DNA of 64,000 nt, taken from Protonemura montana. Taxonomy: Eukaryota; Arthropoda; Insecta; Plecoptera; Nemouridae. This document shows, piece after piece, positions 1 to 12,267 of the stretch. Position 1 is the first letter of the stretch; every line of letters begins with the position of its first letter. Position numbers and translations under genes: made by a program. Where the stretch lies: the NCBI GenBank assembly GCA_947568835.1, contig OX387603.1, positions 13,106,651 through 13,170,650 of the forward strand, read 5' to 3'. The notes beneath the pieces were generated by a model, which saw only the letters and a program-made list of their open reading frames with translations, searched no databases and was not told where the DNA came from.

Positions 1-857
1 GCTATGGGGCATTCAAGTTTTATAAACTAGAATAGGTTGACTCAATATTTTTCTACCTGTTTTTGACAGAGGAATCACGCCAAAAATGAAAGAAAATAAC
101 GTGAACAGTTTTCATTCCTTTATAAGCAAGTTTTTAGAGAATTCTTAATCTATTGTTCATTACGACTTTAAATTTTTATAGAATTTGGCGGATCACTTTA
201 TCCTTTTGCGTACAAAATTAATAAAAAAAAAAAGAAAAAACATTCTTTCAGTTCGGCTGTAGTAGCCTGTAACAACCTAAACGCAAATATCTTAAAACAT
301 TATGAAGTATTATATGACGATCCTAAAATATTTAAAGAAAGGTTGGATGTGAGATATTGGAACCCGTACGTCACTAATTGTGCCAGACCCCTCCTCCCAC
401 CCACCCCCCCCCCCCCCACGCTCTTGCTCCTTGAGCTCCATTAAGTCTTTGTCCGTGTAGTGGTGACACTGCACATGTTACCAACAACGTGTCATCATTT
501 CCCGAATTGAACCCAATTTGAGTCCTCTGATGTAACATCTCTGCTAAGAAATGGAGTGGGAAAAATTGTGTCACAAGGTGCTTCGTTATAGGGAATCGAT
601 GGGAATATGATATAGTCGATTGGATGAGATTGCATGAGCATAGGGAGCGTAGCGAGGAAAGATAAAAATCAATTTCACTAGGCGGAAAAAAATCCGAGTT
701 AATTTTTGTGGTTTTTGTCGTACGCTACTGACCAAACGGAATGAAATTTTCAGGAGATCATTAAAATCTCTGAAGTTGGATCTGTTACGTTTTTTAAAAC
801 AATCAGCCCGATAATTTTTTGTTTGTATTGCACTTTTACAAAATCAGAGAATCAGAG
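1..857. other. Gene-free flank, no recognised element
   Basis: I see no coding exon or recognisable transposon here. A poly-C run with one interrupting A lies at about 400-418, and A-rich tracts lie near 220-240. Short open frames have no protein-like composition. Confidence 0.5.
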
Positions 858-1113
858 GAGAATCAGAGTGATTGTGAGTATTCACAGCCTCTTGGTTCTA
901 CTCCTTGGAGATCTGTCATTCTCATCAAATACACTAAAATCGTCTCAGAAAGCCAGTGTCCAAGTAGCTCAATGAGTTATTATAGCAATACCCGCGATAG
1001 ATGGAGATTGAGGTTCGAGTCCCCGTTTGGGCATCAATATTTGAGACGGTAGTTGTGTTCACAAAAATAAAATATCCCACGCATTGCAAGCGTTTGCAAT
1101 TTAAATACGATTG
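858..1113 (+). mobile_element. tRNA-derived SINE, copy A
   Basis: The order is a 5' module (CTTGGTTCTACTCCTTGGAG), a tRNA-like module and a 3' module. The tRNA-like part has an A-box-like GTAGCTCAATGAG and a B-box-like GGTTCGAGTCC, as expected of an internal RNA polymerase III promoter. It is followed by CCCCGTTTGGGCATC, which can pair with the 5' GTCCAAG as an acceptor stem. The 3' module contains ATTGCAAGCGTTTGCAATTT, a near-palindrome shared by all copies. The anticodon loop is degenerate (no T before the putative anticodon), so this is a SINE rather than a working tRNA gene. Confidence 0.8.
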
Positions 1114-1235
1114 TCAGGACTGCGTTAACCTTTGCTTTAACCCTTGATAAAGTAACTGGTACAAGTTACGAAACGTTGGGAAATTTTGTTGTTCTTCACG
1201 TAGCATCGAAAACCCAGTTCAAATAGTTTTTTGTC
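1114..1235 (+). repeat. Dispersed repeat, shared with 36,291-36,390
   Basis: Both loci share the blocks CAGGACTGC, ACCCTTGA, ACGAAACGTTGGGAAATTT, GTTGTTCTTCA and AAAACCCAGTTCAAATAGTT in the same order and spacing. This copy carries an extra potential stem (GTAACT...AGTTAC) between the second and third blocks. The family is not identified. Confidence 0.6.
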
Positions 1236-2400
1236 AAAATTAGTGCAAAGGTTAGATAATGTAAAAATGAGTCTAAAACCAGTCCTCAATGTCTTTAGCC
1301 GCGCTGGGGATTTCTTAAAGGGGTCTTTACCCTTGAATTTTAACTTTAATCATCGATTTGGAAGATTTAATCATGGCATTTGGACTATGAAAAAAAAAAC
1401 TCATGTGTCCACGGCCGTCGTGCAGAAATTTCCAAAGTCCGAAGTTTCCGGCTTGGGTTTTTAGAAAACAAACTCCCGTAAGAAATAACCCATAGTGCTT
1501 TTTCGACCCCTAGCACCTAGACAAACCTCTGATCAGATAACATTCAAATAATTTAAGCATAGTCCTCCATTCTTCCTCTGTGACGAAATAATTTGGCTCT
1601 ATGATACAATTATTCGTTTAGCCATGGTAAGCGAATTACCGCAGGTAAGTAATTAGCATGTTGCATATTTCGTGCAGTGCCGCTCTGAGCGGCAGCGACA
1701 GCGCTCGGAAGGAAGAATCGGTAAGGAGGGGATAGACTTTTAGCAACTTTGGCCAACGGAAAGCGCCCGCAGGGAAAGACAGTGAAAAGTCAGAAATCTT
1801 AGATAATTAATTGCAAATCCATATTTTCAGAAAATTCTCTTAGATAGGAAAATTCATACTACAGTTACAAATCTATGGTAAAAATTAAGTTTGAAGGGTA
1901 AATGCCCCTTTAAGTAACTGTCAAAAGTATTGGAAAATGTAAAAGAGTAATGTAAAAGTACAAAGCAATTTTCCAATTGAATTATTGAAATGCTTGACGT
2001 TGCTTGAGCGGAAAATTGTGCACATCCGATGAACATGCAATTGAATAAATATAAATGACAGAAGTCACGAAACACTATTCATTCTAAGTTATGAACACGC
2101 CATTCTTATTCGTATGCATTTTTCTGTGCAAAATAATTTCAAATTCAATAAATGGTACATAATTTATTCTACATAGTTTATTATAGTGAAATGGTTTTTT
2201 CTCAGATTATAAATTCCTGTAGAACTCCCCAGAACGTCTTCAAACGTGCACCTATTTTTGTCTTTGGTCTGGCTTAAGCAATTAAAATAAACTGTGTAAA
2301 CTGTAGATTTTTCCACCTAGCACTGTAAGTTTCTCTAAATAATTTTACTCCTGAAGAAATGTAAAAGTTTGAATCTATCAGCCGGAATCAATGCGTATCT
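1236..2400. other. Non-coding; short imperfect inverted repeat
   Basis: No gene recognised. A segment of about 50 bp at 1,311-1,362 (CTTAAAGGGGTCTTTACCCT and following) recurs inverted at about 1,872-1,920 (reverse complement CTTAAAGGGGCATTTACCCT), at roughly 80% identity. This could mark the ends of an old non-autonomous element of about 600 bp, but I see no target-site duplication. Confidence 0.3.
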
Positions 2401-2421
2401 AGGTAGCAATAACTTTGCTTG

Positions 2422-2800
2422 GAGGAGCCGAGTTTTCTCTGTGGTCGTTCAAGAATGCGAATCGTCACGAACTAGAAGTTGATTGGTTGGTTGAAAAACA
2501 TTTTTTTTCGAGCGTAGTCATCAAAGTTGTCATCTTAACAATTTTTTTATTTTTTTTAGTTTGTTTTGTGGTTGTGTCACAAAAATAAACATTTATTTAA
2601 TGGAGGAGCCGAGTTTGCTCTACGGGCTGCGTTCAGGGGCGCAATTTGGAAATGCACCATACACTTGATAGACACCTTGTTGGACCATCTCCAAGATTTT
2701 CCTGGTCACGTTTTTTTACTTAGTTAAATGAAAAAAATGAAAAAATCGTTTCGTAAACTCGCCGATTTTACTGTGCGGATTGCGTTTAGAAGCACTTATT
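2422..2800 (+). repeat. Tandem repeat, GAGCCGAGTTTGCTCT...GCTGCGTTCAGGGG family
   Basis: Related blocks begin near 2,425, 2,603 and 2,757, about 150-180 bp apart. The clearest, at 2,603-2,640, reads GAGCCGAGTTTGCTCTACGG then GCTGCGTTCAGGGG. The same block in reverse complement recurs in the array at 40.8-41.5 kb. The unit is not recognised as a named satellite or transposon. Confidence 0.55.
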
Positions 2801-3179
2801 AGCCACGGTTGGAGTAAATTGAGCAAGAAAACTTGACAATTACAGTTTATTTAAGTAAAAATCTTGAAAATCACAGTTAATTTGAAGAGATGCGTAGATA
2901 GAATGCATTTAAATGTTGTGAATTTTTTACATTTTAATATGTAATACATTATAATATTGCATATGATTCGTGAAGCTCTATGCGCCTCTCGTTTCGAGCC
3001 GTGCCACAACATATCATCTTATGGAAACTTCCGAAATGTATGGATTTTTTTTTAAGATTGATGTAGTTTTAGGTCGATGATAAGTTGCCAATGATCTCAC
3101 GTAACCTGAAGTATATTTCATGTCAAAGTAATTTACATCACGGCTTGATCGTTATACATGATTTATACATGAGTTATGC
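2801..3179. other. AT-rich non-coding stretch
   Basis: I see no coding potential, repeat or RNA gene in this stretch. Confidence 0.4.
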
Positions 3180-3402
3180 TTGGTTCTACTCCTTGGAGAT
3201 CCGTCATTCTCATCAAATACACCAAAATCCTCTCAGAAATTATATGTCTAAGTAGCTCAATTGGTTACAGCAACACCCGCGACAGGTGGAGATCGGGGTT
3301 CAGTTCCCCGTTTGGACATCAATTTTTGATAGGGTAGTAGTGTTCTGAATAATAAAATACCCCGCTTGTTGCAAGCGCTTGCAATTTAAATCAGATTTCA
3401 CA
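3180..3402 (+). mobile_element. tRNA-derived SINE, copy B
   Basis: Same architecture as the copy at 858: 5' module, tRNA-like module with AAGTAGCTCAATTGG (A box) and CGGGGTTCAGTTCCCCG (damaged B box), and a 3' module with the perfect palindrome TTGCAAGCGCTTGCAA. It ends in TTTAAATCAGATTTCACA. Confidence 0.8.
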
Positions 3403-6400
3403 AAACCTATGTCCAGATTTTCCTGCGGGCAATTTTCTCGTCAAGAATTGAGTACCCATACGGTCCAACTGATTAGCTGTTTAGTAAATCTATATCCACT
3501 CAATAATCTACCATGTTTTTCCAAGAAATTAATCTATTTATCTCGTGTAATAGTACCCCGTTTGGTACCCCCACATTCTTCTCACGAATACAAGGATCAG
3601 CTTCCGTGCAACATGATATGGGAAGCTGTCTCCATTTCTCATTCTGAGCGTCGTCTCTCTGCTCGACCCCCTCCGACCCTGCTTCCTCGCTTCCTCGCTC
3701 TCTTTCTCTCTCTCTATCAATATCCTGACACTAGCGCATTTTTTTTAAACAACGTATTTTGACGAAACGCTTGGCAAAATTTGAAATTTGAACATCAATA
3801 CAAAATAAAACGAACGTACGACTGAGGTATTGAAGCAAAAGTCGTTAGCAGATTGGTTAACGCCTCATTCTCCTTATTTTCCTGAAGATGTCGAGCCGTG
3901 CCTCTCAAAAACTTGGAGATTTTTAGACCCTTTTTAGGGTCGCAAACCTCCTCTTTCAAGAGCTAAACCCTAGAACACGTCAGATCATCATACCACGGCT
4001 CTGAAAATCAACACGCAACTCACACCTCATTATTATTAAAGCAAAAAATAAAAAACAAATTAAAAAAAACTCAGTTATTATAAAAACGCGTGAAGACAAA
4101 ATTATTAGCAAACCTAATTTTACGTTTTACTCTCAGTACTGGTAGGTATCTAAAATATGCATGCCAAGCTTATTCAAAAATATTTTTTTATGAGCCGTTT
4201 TCTGTACAGCTGTAATTAAGTTTGGTATTCCATTACGCTACCCGACAAATAGAGATAAATTACGACTGATTCACAAATTAGGGCAATAATTTAAAATTGT
4301 AGAGGCCGCTCAGTAATTCGATTTAAAATTAATTCGTTCCTCGCTAAACGTAAAAAGGTTGGATTTGTTAAAGGTTTTCCTCGTGGCAAAGTTACATGTT
4401 GACTGAGGGGCCACGCGCTCATCAACCAGGGTTTTGTGAGGTCTTCTGTGTTCGTTAGTAACCTAGCGCTCGTAACAGTCTATTGAGAAATGTCAGAGGA
4501 AAAAGCATTCATCTTTGCGTTTAATCAAGTATACATAGAAAGGTAAAAGGTCTTAAAAGGTCTTTAACCTTTGAGGCGATGTGTGTGAAAACATATGAGA
4601 CACGTTCTAAAATGAACCAATGTATTAAAACTGTTGCTAAAGTTTTTAGAAGTTTTCAAAAATCTAATAATCAAGAATATAAAATAGCTGTAACTCTTGG
4701 TTTTAAATGAGTCAGAGGGCCAGCGTTAATGTCAACTTTCTCCTGAGTAAACGAGCCGGTATTACATGGTAACGATAGGTTCCACCCGATGGCGCTTGCG
4801 ACCTGTTCTTTTTTAACCTCCACAGTTAAATCACTAGGACTCTAAATATTGATGTAGGTATATAGGTAGATCAACCGTTGAAGTTAGCACAAATAAATAT
4901 TATTTGAGCGTAGGTGCCTCAAACTATGTTTTATCTCGAAATATTATTATAGGCATCATAGGAAAATACATTTTATTTTGTTATTTGATTAAAAATTGCC
5001 TTTTGACAATACAATGCACATTGCCACCAGTTCCCCTTCGGTCTCAATTACCAATAGCCTAACTCAATTACCAGCAAAGTATCATCCCAGAAAATCTATC
5101 ACCAAACCCAATTCAGAGGTCAACAATATTGAGAAACACGCTAGCAGTTTCACCAGTGGGGAAAATGTTCACCCGTTCGACCCCGATCAATCCTAGTTAG
5201 CGTCTACTGTCTGTCACAGACTCCGGTTCCCTATTTGGAAACTAGAGATGAGGTCTGCTTGATCTCGTCCAAAGATCTTATGACTAGTAGGCTCTCGTCT
5301 CTCCTGTATCAACCATGTTAGCCATGTCTGCGAACGCGCTTGATGTGGCCGGTTTGATAGCAAATTGCAGATTGGTCGAGTCTTGATGTAATGCGTTTTA
5401 ACTGCAACGCGCTCTTGCAGTTGCCAATTGCCTTGGAGCAGAAACTGACGGGTATTTGGGTAAATTAACGACATTTTGATTAGTATTGGCTTTAGGATTG
5501 AATAAAAGTATGGGTCCCAAATGCACGTGTGGATTGGGTGAGAAAAGTTTTCAAGTGGCAATTACTCCTATAAAAATAATTTGTTTGAATCATATTCATC
5601 AATTGGCAGCTGTATAAATTGCAACCAGTCTCGTGTCGACCATCTACGATTTGCTGCCAACTTATAAAATATACATTGACTCTTCCAATAGGTAAACACC
5701 AGAATTTAATTGCAATGCAGTGTAATGCATTCTTTAAGGATGTATAATTATTTTGTCAGAGGAAATGAAAACATAACTATTAACACAACATACCATACCA
5801 CAATTAACATGTTTCAGAGGTAAATATTGAGGTGAATATTGGCAAGAGGATGGATTGAAGGATGAACCCACTCTAACCTCTTAAATTATGTCACTTTTTA
5901 ATTATTTGCTCTTCAAAATGTGATGGAGAAAAGTCATGCAATTTGAGAACACTTCGAAAAAAGCGAAAATCTGTTGTGGCAAAGTTATGGTTAGTAAAAC
6001 AGAGCAGATCTACCCTGAGAAAACTAAGGTTGTGTGCGAACAAATCGGGCAATGCGAAAGACAGGCACAAAGATGTTTGGGATATTTCCAAGTATATTCC
6101 GTTTCCTCTTGGCATGCAGCGTCTAAGGGCGATGAATCTTTGCAAAACCCTTCGAAAAGGGTCGCTAAAAAGTAACCTGTGCTCGGTATCGGACAGTAAA
6201 TCACAAAATATAATAGTAATCAAGTGCTGTCAAGGCTATTGAGTTAGAACTAACGAGTGCTTGTAAATAGCAAACTCCGCGCAATTGCGCCAGTTTTTTT
6301 ACAGTATTTTAAAGCAAGAAATTAAAAACATCTGCAAAAGCATCCTAACATCGAAAAATTGATAAAACAACATAAGTAACATAACTTAATAAAACAAAAT

Positions 6401-9400
6401 AAACATAGTACACGCGTTTAGGGGCTAGGTAAGCTGATAAAGAGTATGAAAAGTCGCCAGTAAACCATCTCATCTGATGATACCGATCAATATGACCACC
6501 TTTACACTTTAAAAAGTTTTCCTGTTCGAATTTCCGTCACATATTTTATGTCATTGCTGTCTTCTTCTTTTACTTCTTGTGGCCGTGAGTAGCCTGCGAT
6601 AAGTCTTATTGATGTGATCTTGGCGGTTTGTATATGTGTGGGTACGAAAAAAAGCTTTTCTCGAGAGAAAAATAAAATATTATTTTTTAAACATATATGT
6701 CTCTACCATCACTCAAAGTGATCAGATGAAATTTTTGCACGGAACTAAGATGATAGGAAGACTTTATGCATCGCTAGCTTCACACAAAGCTAAAGCATTG
6801 GTTGATTGCAAAAAGCTCTTCATTTCCCTATCAGAACGTAAAATTGAAGAAGCGTTAAGAAATATTTGGAATGAAAAACGCTTAAGAGATTGAAATGACA
6901 GGAAGGTGAAAAGGCATGAGGTCTGGCACTAGTTTTTTGGCATTGCTCTTACCTGATTGTTCGCAGTGCGTGATCTGGAAAATCGCTACAGGATTTAAAA
7001 CTTGTATAAAATACATTTTGTTGAACATTTTCGATATTCAAACTGGATATTTCAGATCCTCCATTCATTTCGTTCTCAAATAGCGTTTCAAATATCTTAA
7101 AATAGCAAAATTGGTCTTTAAGATTCAAACTTTTCGCTCACGGTGGTAAATTTACTCCTTACATCCGTACAGAAACATGAACTAGCTTAGACCTTCCTCA
7201 ATGACGGAGAGTGTATGTCGACTTACTTGTGAGCTGATATTTTGAAAGCAAGAATGACAACTGAAAATTCCCTCGAGTCTGTGGAGATTTGACCATGAAG
7301 TGACCATAGGGTGACCACGGGTCTAAAAGTCAATTCGGAAAATAATACTTTCTAGTGATGACTCTACCAATAATGGTAAACTGTAAATAGATCAAGGAAT
7401 ACCTATGTAATTGTTTTTTAACTTAAATAACATTTGTCCTGAATTTCTTTTGAGAAAAGAAAGTTGAAAAAGCCTTTTCATTTTTTACCTATCTGTTTAT
7501 TCCAGGTGATAATATAGGAATTGAAAAGGTACTTATATATCGAGATTTATGGTACCTACTCATCTGTTTTGAAAGTCGCAAGCATTAGGGTAATTTTGTA
7601 CTGTATTTTTTTAACTGTAGTGCATCAAAAGCTGATAAACTAATAATAAAAGGTTTTTCTAGCCATTTTCATCGAGGAAAATCGAACACAAACAAACCCA
7701 CGATATCACCACACAATATGAGCAAGGCATCTGGAATGGAATATCAGCTTCACAATGCATACGTACAAAAACATATCTTCCAAAAAAGTAACAAGAAAAC
7801 GCCAAAAGGAAGACTTTCCACACTCTATCACCTGATAACCCCATTGGACCGCCAACGGGCCAAGTCAGCATCTATCAGTCATCCCTCAGCGTCAAGCCCC
7901 ATCCGCTATGAGAAGGGTGTAGGTTTTTGACAGGATTACGCTAAGGGCTCTAACATACAATGAGTCTGACATCTAATCAACGTTTCCAAAGAGCCTAAAT
8001 GGAAGACATTATGCTGCGAGCAATATCCCGTAACGATCTAATTCCAGACAAAATAACCACTCGCTGTGAGAAGGGGTTGAGATGATCATTCCAGGAGTGG
8101 CGGGAAGACAGAATGGGACTTAAGGAACCGAAATGTTGATACTATCTGTCTCAAGGCGTTGCCAACGTTAAGCTGCAGGACTCATCTCAGTCGTTGAAGT
8201 TAATAAATTGACAGGTGCGTTGTTGGGTGACCATCATTTTATCGATCAGATTTTTTTTTGAGAGAGAGATTAGGTTCCATGCCAACTTTGCGTCAGCGAG
8301 TTATAGAGAGTTCTAATTAATGACGTTAGGTCGGGTTTTTCCAAAATTGTTAACTAAACTCGTAGAAATATCTGAATTTCACTGCAAGTGATTGGAAGTC
8401 GTTATGGCAATAGTTTCAACCAACACTTCAACTAGGAGACGAGGTTTTGGTAAAACCGAACCTTATCGCTTTTCAAAATAAGTTGTAGGTCCAGCAGCAC
8501 ATGTATTTATTTCTTTTGAGGCTTGGTGTTGTGGTTCAATTTTGTCTTTGTATTGTTGTTATCCTGAAATTTATCAAAGGCAAAAAGAAACATAATAACT
8601 GAACCGTTGTTTTTCTTCAATACGAGTTTCGGCAGTGAAAACAGAACGCATTTGCTAAGAAGTGTTGATAGTTCTTACTCTGATGTCAGATCACAATATC
8701 TATGGGGATTAATTAACATCTAAATTCACCGACAAAGATCCATAAATAGGATAAAAAATTGGTTTCATTCAAATTGTTGTGTACGCTATAGTCTAAATAT
8801 CTTGTGTACTGCGCTTAAGTTTGAATTGCCTTAAGTATTCTCTAGTCTGAATACCTTGTGAATTGCCTAGGCTGGTTGTGTAATCAAGTAGCCACTAGTA
8901 TGAAAATCTGGAAACTGGTTGAATACCAAAAATACAAACATTTTAACTAGCCGACTCTCAGCAAGTACCGTGTAATGGAGCGATGCCATTAGTGATTGGT
9001 GAATCTAATGAAGCAATTTATTATTGTGCAGAACAAAACTAACTTCTCTTGCATATCTTTCACTCGTCTTAGCTTTCTAACAATTGAATTCGAAAAATAC
9101 ATGCCACCTCACCCAACGGTTGCATGCGTATCGTGCGTTATGAAATTCTTATTGATGATTACACGATTCGAATCAATCAATTGAATTCTGTCATTCGATA
9201 TCAGCCACAGATTGCGAGACCCGATACTCGATTGTGAAGCAATCAGCTTCTGGAATCTAGAGAAACAGGGTTTAAGTAGCAGTTGAGAAGCAAATAATCA
9301 CAGCCTGAGGTATCCGAGTAATTTCGCCCTTTTCTAATTACACGAATACGATCTTCGTGTGGGAGCTAGCGACAATAAAGAAGTCTCAAATATGAAATGT

Positions 9401-11360
9401 CTCACGAACCAGTAGACCGAGGTAGTGAAACGATCATTTGAATGGCTGCCTTGACTTGTAGAAAATCATTCTTGTGTGTGGGTTTAACAAAAAATGCCAC
9501 TCTTCTTTCAAGTTAGTTGTCTTTTACGGCTTGGAAACGTTGAGAAGCCTCGAGGAACCAATAAACTTGTAAGTCATTGATATTCGATTTCATTTTCAAT
9601 TTGGAAATGAAATTCTTTTTGACGGTTCTTGCTTTTAGAATTAATCTTGAGTTCGGTTCAGTTGAAAATATTGCAGGATATTTTCTTTTACAAATCTTAT
9701 TTAGCATCTACAGTTTTGCTTCATTCGCGACCGTGGCAGTTGATTTATATTTCGACTTATTGAAGTTTGTCTTGGGGGTTTCATTTCAAATTTGAATTAA
9801 TCCGTTTCAAATATCTCATTCGCAACCTCTTCGTCATATTTCGTTACAAAATCAAAACTGAGACCATTTTCTTTGGAATAAATTACTTTTGATTATATTC
9901 TTGATAATATATCAAACCAAAAAATATTCAATAAGGTTGGTCACAAAGGGAATGCTCGTCTCCCATCGTTGGCTTCGATTGATAAGAACAAATATGATGG
10001 AAGAGATGCAAAGGTCCAAGAAGAAAGACGATACTCAAAAGAAAATATTTCAACGACACTAGCCAGTGACTTCTTTTTGCACATCCTTTTCTGTCTTTCC
10101 ATTTTTTTACTATTTTTTCCAATGAACTTATATTGTACACTATTGGCAAAACAAGCCCGGCAACGCTGAAGCAACTAAATTTGCCACCGAAAATCAATAC
10201 CTTTTAGATTAACCTGTTTACTCGGTTACACACCTTAATTTCATAGCATTAAATGATTCAAGTTCTTCATAATGTTAAGAGCATGTAGCTACTATAAGAA
10301 ACATGAAAGATCAAAATAAAATAATACAGTTAGAAGTTTTCAAGTGATACACATAAACTCCGCTCGGCGAGATAACATAATTTTCCGACAGTAGCGCCAC
10401 CTCTCGTTTTGGGGCGATGTGCGGACCAACTGTCACTTTTAAAAACACCACAAGTCAAAACCGCTTATGTCTGCGTATGACGCTCTAAAGCTTTTGTCGT
10501 GCCAAGATCTCTCGTTTTTCGATTTTTTTTTAAAGAATGTTTCTACAAATTATAACAGTCTTGGCGATTCTTTTTCAGAAATCACAAACATTTTTGAACC
10601 CCGTCACTAAAATCTTAACTGAAATTTCATTCATGAGTTGGTAGCAATGCTGCGAGACAGTTTTCAGATTGGTATCTTCTCTCGCGAGCTAGACTTCACG
10701 ACACTCAGGTTTCAATTACTTCATGTAATAAATACAATTTGACTTTCCTATTTTGAAAATACCATAGCGAGCTCAGCTGGAAATCCTGTATTAAGGAAAT
10801 TGAACGCTAGCACGCTCACGGCTTCAGCATTTTCTTTCATGTATTCCACCGTTGAGTTCCACTCAACATGACGTTCATGTTACCTACACCTTACACATAG
10901 CAAACAGTATATTAGCGTCCACCCACGTACATCTCTGGTAAAGCAACATACATAACCCAGGGTCATGAACTCTAATTCGTTCTGAGAGCTCAGAGTATGA
11001 GACAATACAGCAGCTAACATGAATGAGTTCGCCTGCTCTGTCCAATCATAAGCTAGCAAATGAATTCCGAGTGAACACGCTCGTAAGTTTAGCACGAAGA
11101 AGACGAAATGTGATTAACTCTAGCGGTAACTAGGTGGGTATTCGATCAGAAATCGTAACCCAGCCGGTTTTAATAACATAACTATTTTAATTGTTTTGTG
11201 TAATATATTTCCAGTGTAGTCGGTGATAAAATTTGGACTGCTGGACTTAGCTAACAAAAAAAAAAAATGTTTTTTTATGGAGCCATGAAATTTTTTCTTT
11301 TGCTTTTTCAGAGGGTACCCGATCATTTGTGGGTAATGGACAGTGCTCTTTTATCCAACA
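3403..11360. other. About 8 kb with no recognisable gene
   Basis: Open frames here are short (at most about 127 codons), overlap in several frames, and show no familiar domain, signal peptide or splice-framed continuity. The region at 5.9-6.2 kb is open in three frames at once, which looks like stop-poor sequence rather than a gene. A block at about 8,150-8,245 ends in GGGTGACCATCATTTT and may be a badly decayed 5S-type SINE head. Otherwise I see nothing to report. Confidence 0.45.
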
Positions 11361-11364
11361 TCCT

Positions 11365-11715
11365 GTACGACGCAACCGAACGGTATAGCGTGTTGGAAAC
11401 GCCGGTTCTCGCGTGTTTACCGAAGTTAAGCATCACTGCGCTGGAGCAGGTATTGGATGGGTGACCATCATTTCCTTGACAAATTGACGCTTAAAAACCT
11501 CTTGGCAGCATTGATTTGTGGAGGAATTCTGTCGTCCTTCGGAAGGGACGTTAAACCTGACACCAAGCTCATCCTTGTCCCTTGTAGGCAAGGTGAGGAT
11601 CATAACTATTTTTGTAAGTACCGTGTAATTCACCGACGTCATAAGATCAACGTGCTACAGGGCCCGTTGTCCAAACAGAGCGTCGTTAAACACAATAAAT
11701 CAGTCAATCAATCAT
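11365..11715 (+). mobile_element. 5S rRNA-headed SINE, copy 1
   Basis: The head matches the conserved 5S rRNA promoter region in order: CGCCGGTTCTCG, ACCGAAGTTAAGC (box A), then GGTATTGGATGGGTGACC (box C). The body contains the family box CCTTCGGAAGGGACGTTAAA and ends GGGCCCGTTGTC, then CGTCGTTAAACACAATAAATC and a short (TCAA)n-type tail. Six loci in the window share this body, so it is a retroposed SINE of the SINE3 type rather than a 5S gene. It may retain polymerase III promoter elements. Confidence 0.85.
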
Positions 11716-11992
11716 TTCATCAATGTACTCACAGTTGGATGGTCCGGACTTTCACTGCTTGAGAGTTCACGCGATGAATCAAATTGTACTCCAACTCGCT
11801 GTTGAGGAAGAAGATAATAATATTTCAGTACTGCACTTCATTCATGCTCATCTTTTGTACATTTTTTTGATCAGAAAATTTGGCAAAATAAGTGTGAGAA
11901 ATTAAACAATTTTTTCGACTTTTCTCCGATAAAAATTTCGCGATAGGCTTTTTCTACCACCTACTAAAACACGGAAAAAAATGAATGTTAAA

Positions 11993-12050
11993 AAAAGTAT
12001 TTTATTATTGGGAAAACTAATAAGCTTACAATAATTGATGCCCAAACGGG
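11993..12050 (-). mobile_element. tRNA-derived SINE fragment
   Basis: Contains TTGATGCCCAAACGGG, the reverse complement of the tRNA-like 3' end, followed on the minus strand by the AATAATAAAATAC part of the 3' module. The rest of the copy is missing or displaced by the adjacent fold-back element. Confidence 0.5.
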
Positions 12051-12091
12051 TAAAGGAGAAAAGATGGAAAGGTTTATAGGAATTTTCTTTA

Positions 12092-12194
12092 GGTTTTGAG
12101 AGGCGTTAGTGAAGGTTTTTTGTGGTTTTACAGTGAATGCTCTTTTTTGAGGGGTTTTTAGTTATTTTTTAGGACTAAAATCCCCTCCAAAAAA
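12092..12194. mobile_element. Fold-back element, short copy C
   Basis: Shares the one-sided leader GGTTTTGAGAGGCGTTAGTG and the arm block GAATGCTCTTTTTTGAGGGG with the elements at 13.5 and 31.3 kb. It folds through TTTTTGAGGGGTTTTTAGT at 12,144-12,162 and ACTAAAATCCCCTCCAAAAA at 12,174-12,193. Confidence 0.6.
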
Positions 12195-12207
12195 GGTTAT
12201 TATTGTT

Positions 12208-12267
12208 CTAATAATAAAATAATCCTCCCCTTTACTATAATTTGCAATTTAAATCAGATTTCACAGT
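12208..12267 (+). mobile_element. tRNA-SINE 3' module fragment
   Basis: AATAATAAAATAATCC is followed by TTTGCAATTTAAATCAGATT, the diagnostic 3' end of the SINE family, directly after the fold-back copy. The palindromic TTGCAAGCG core has decayed. Confidence 0.5.

Noticed and set aside
970..1045. Functional tRNA gene
   Set aside because: A and B boxes and an acceptor stem are present, but the anticodon loop is degenerate and the same module recurs at many loci attached to constant non-tRNA modules, so it is a SINE.
5891..6242. Small gene on either strand
   Set aside because: Three frames on two strands are open at once, none has a domain or splice context; consistent with stop-poor sequence.
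8150..8245. Another 5S-headed SINE
   Set aside because: Only GGGTGACCATCATTT and a weak upstream match are seen. No body box or tail, so it was not listed as an element.
11390..11480. Functional 5S rRNA gene
   Set aside because: Only the internal promoter half resembles 5S rRNA. The rest diverges and is fused to a repeated body present in six copies.
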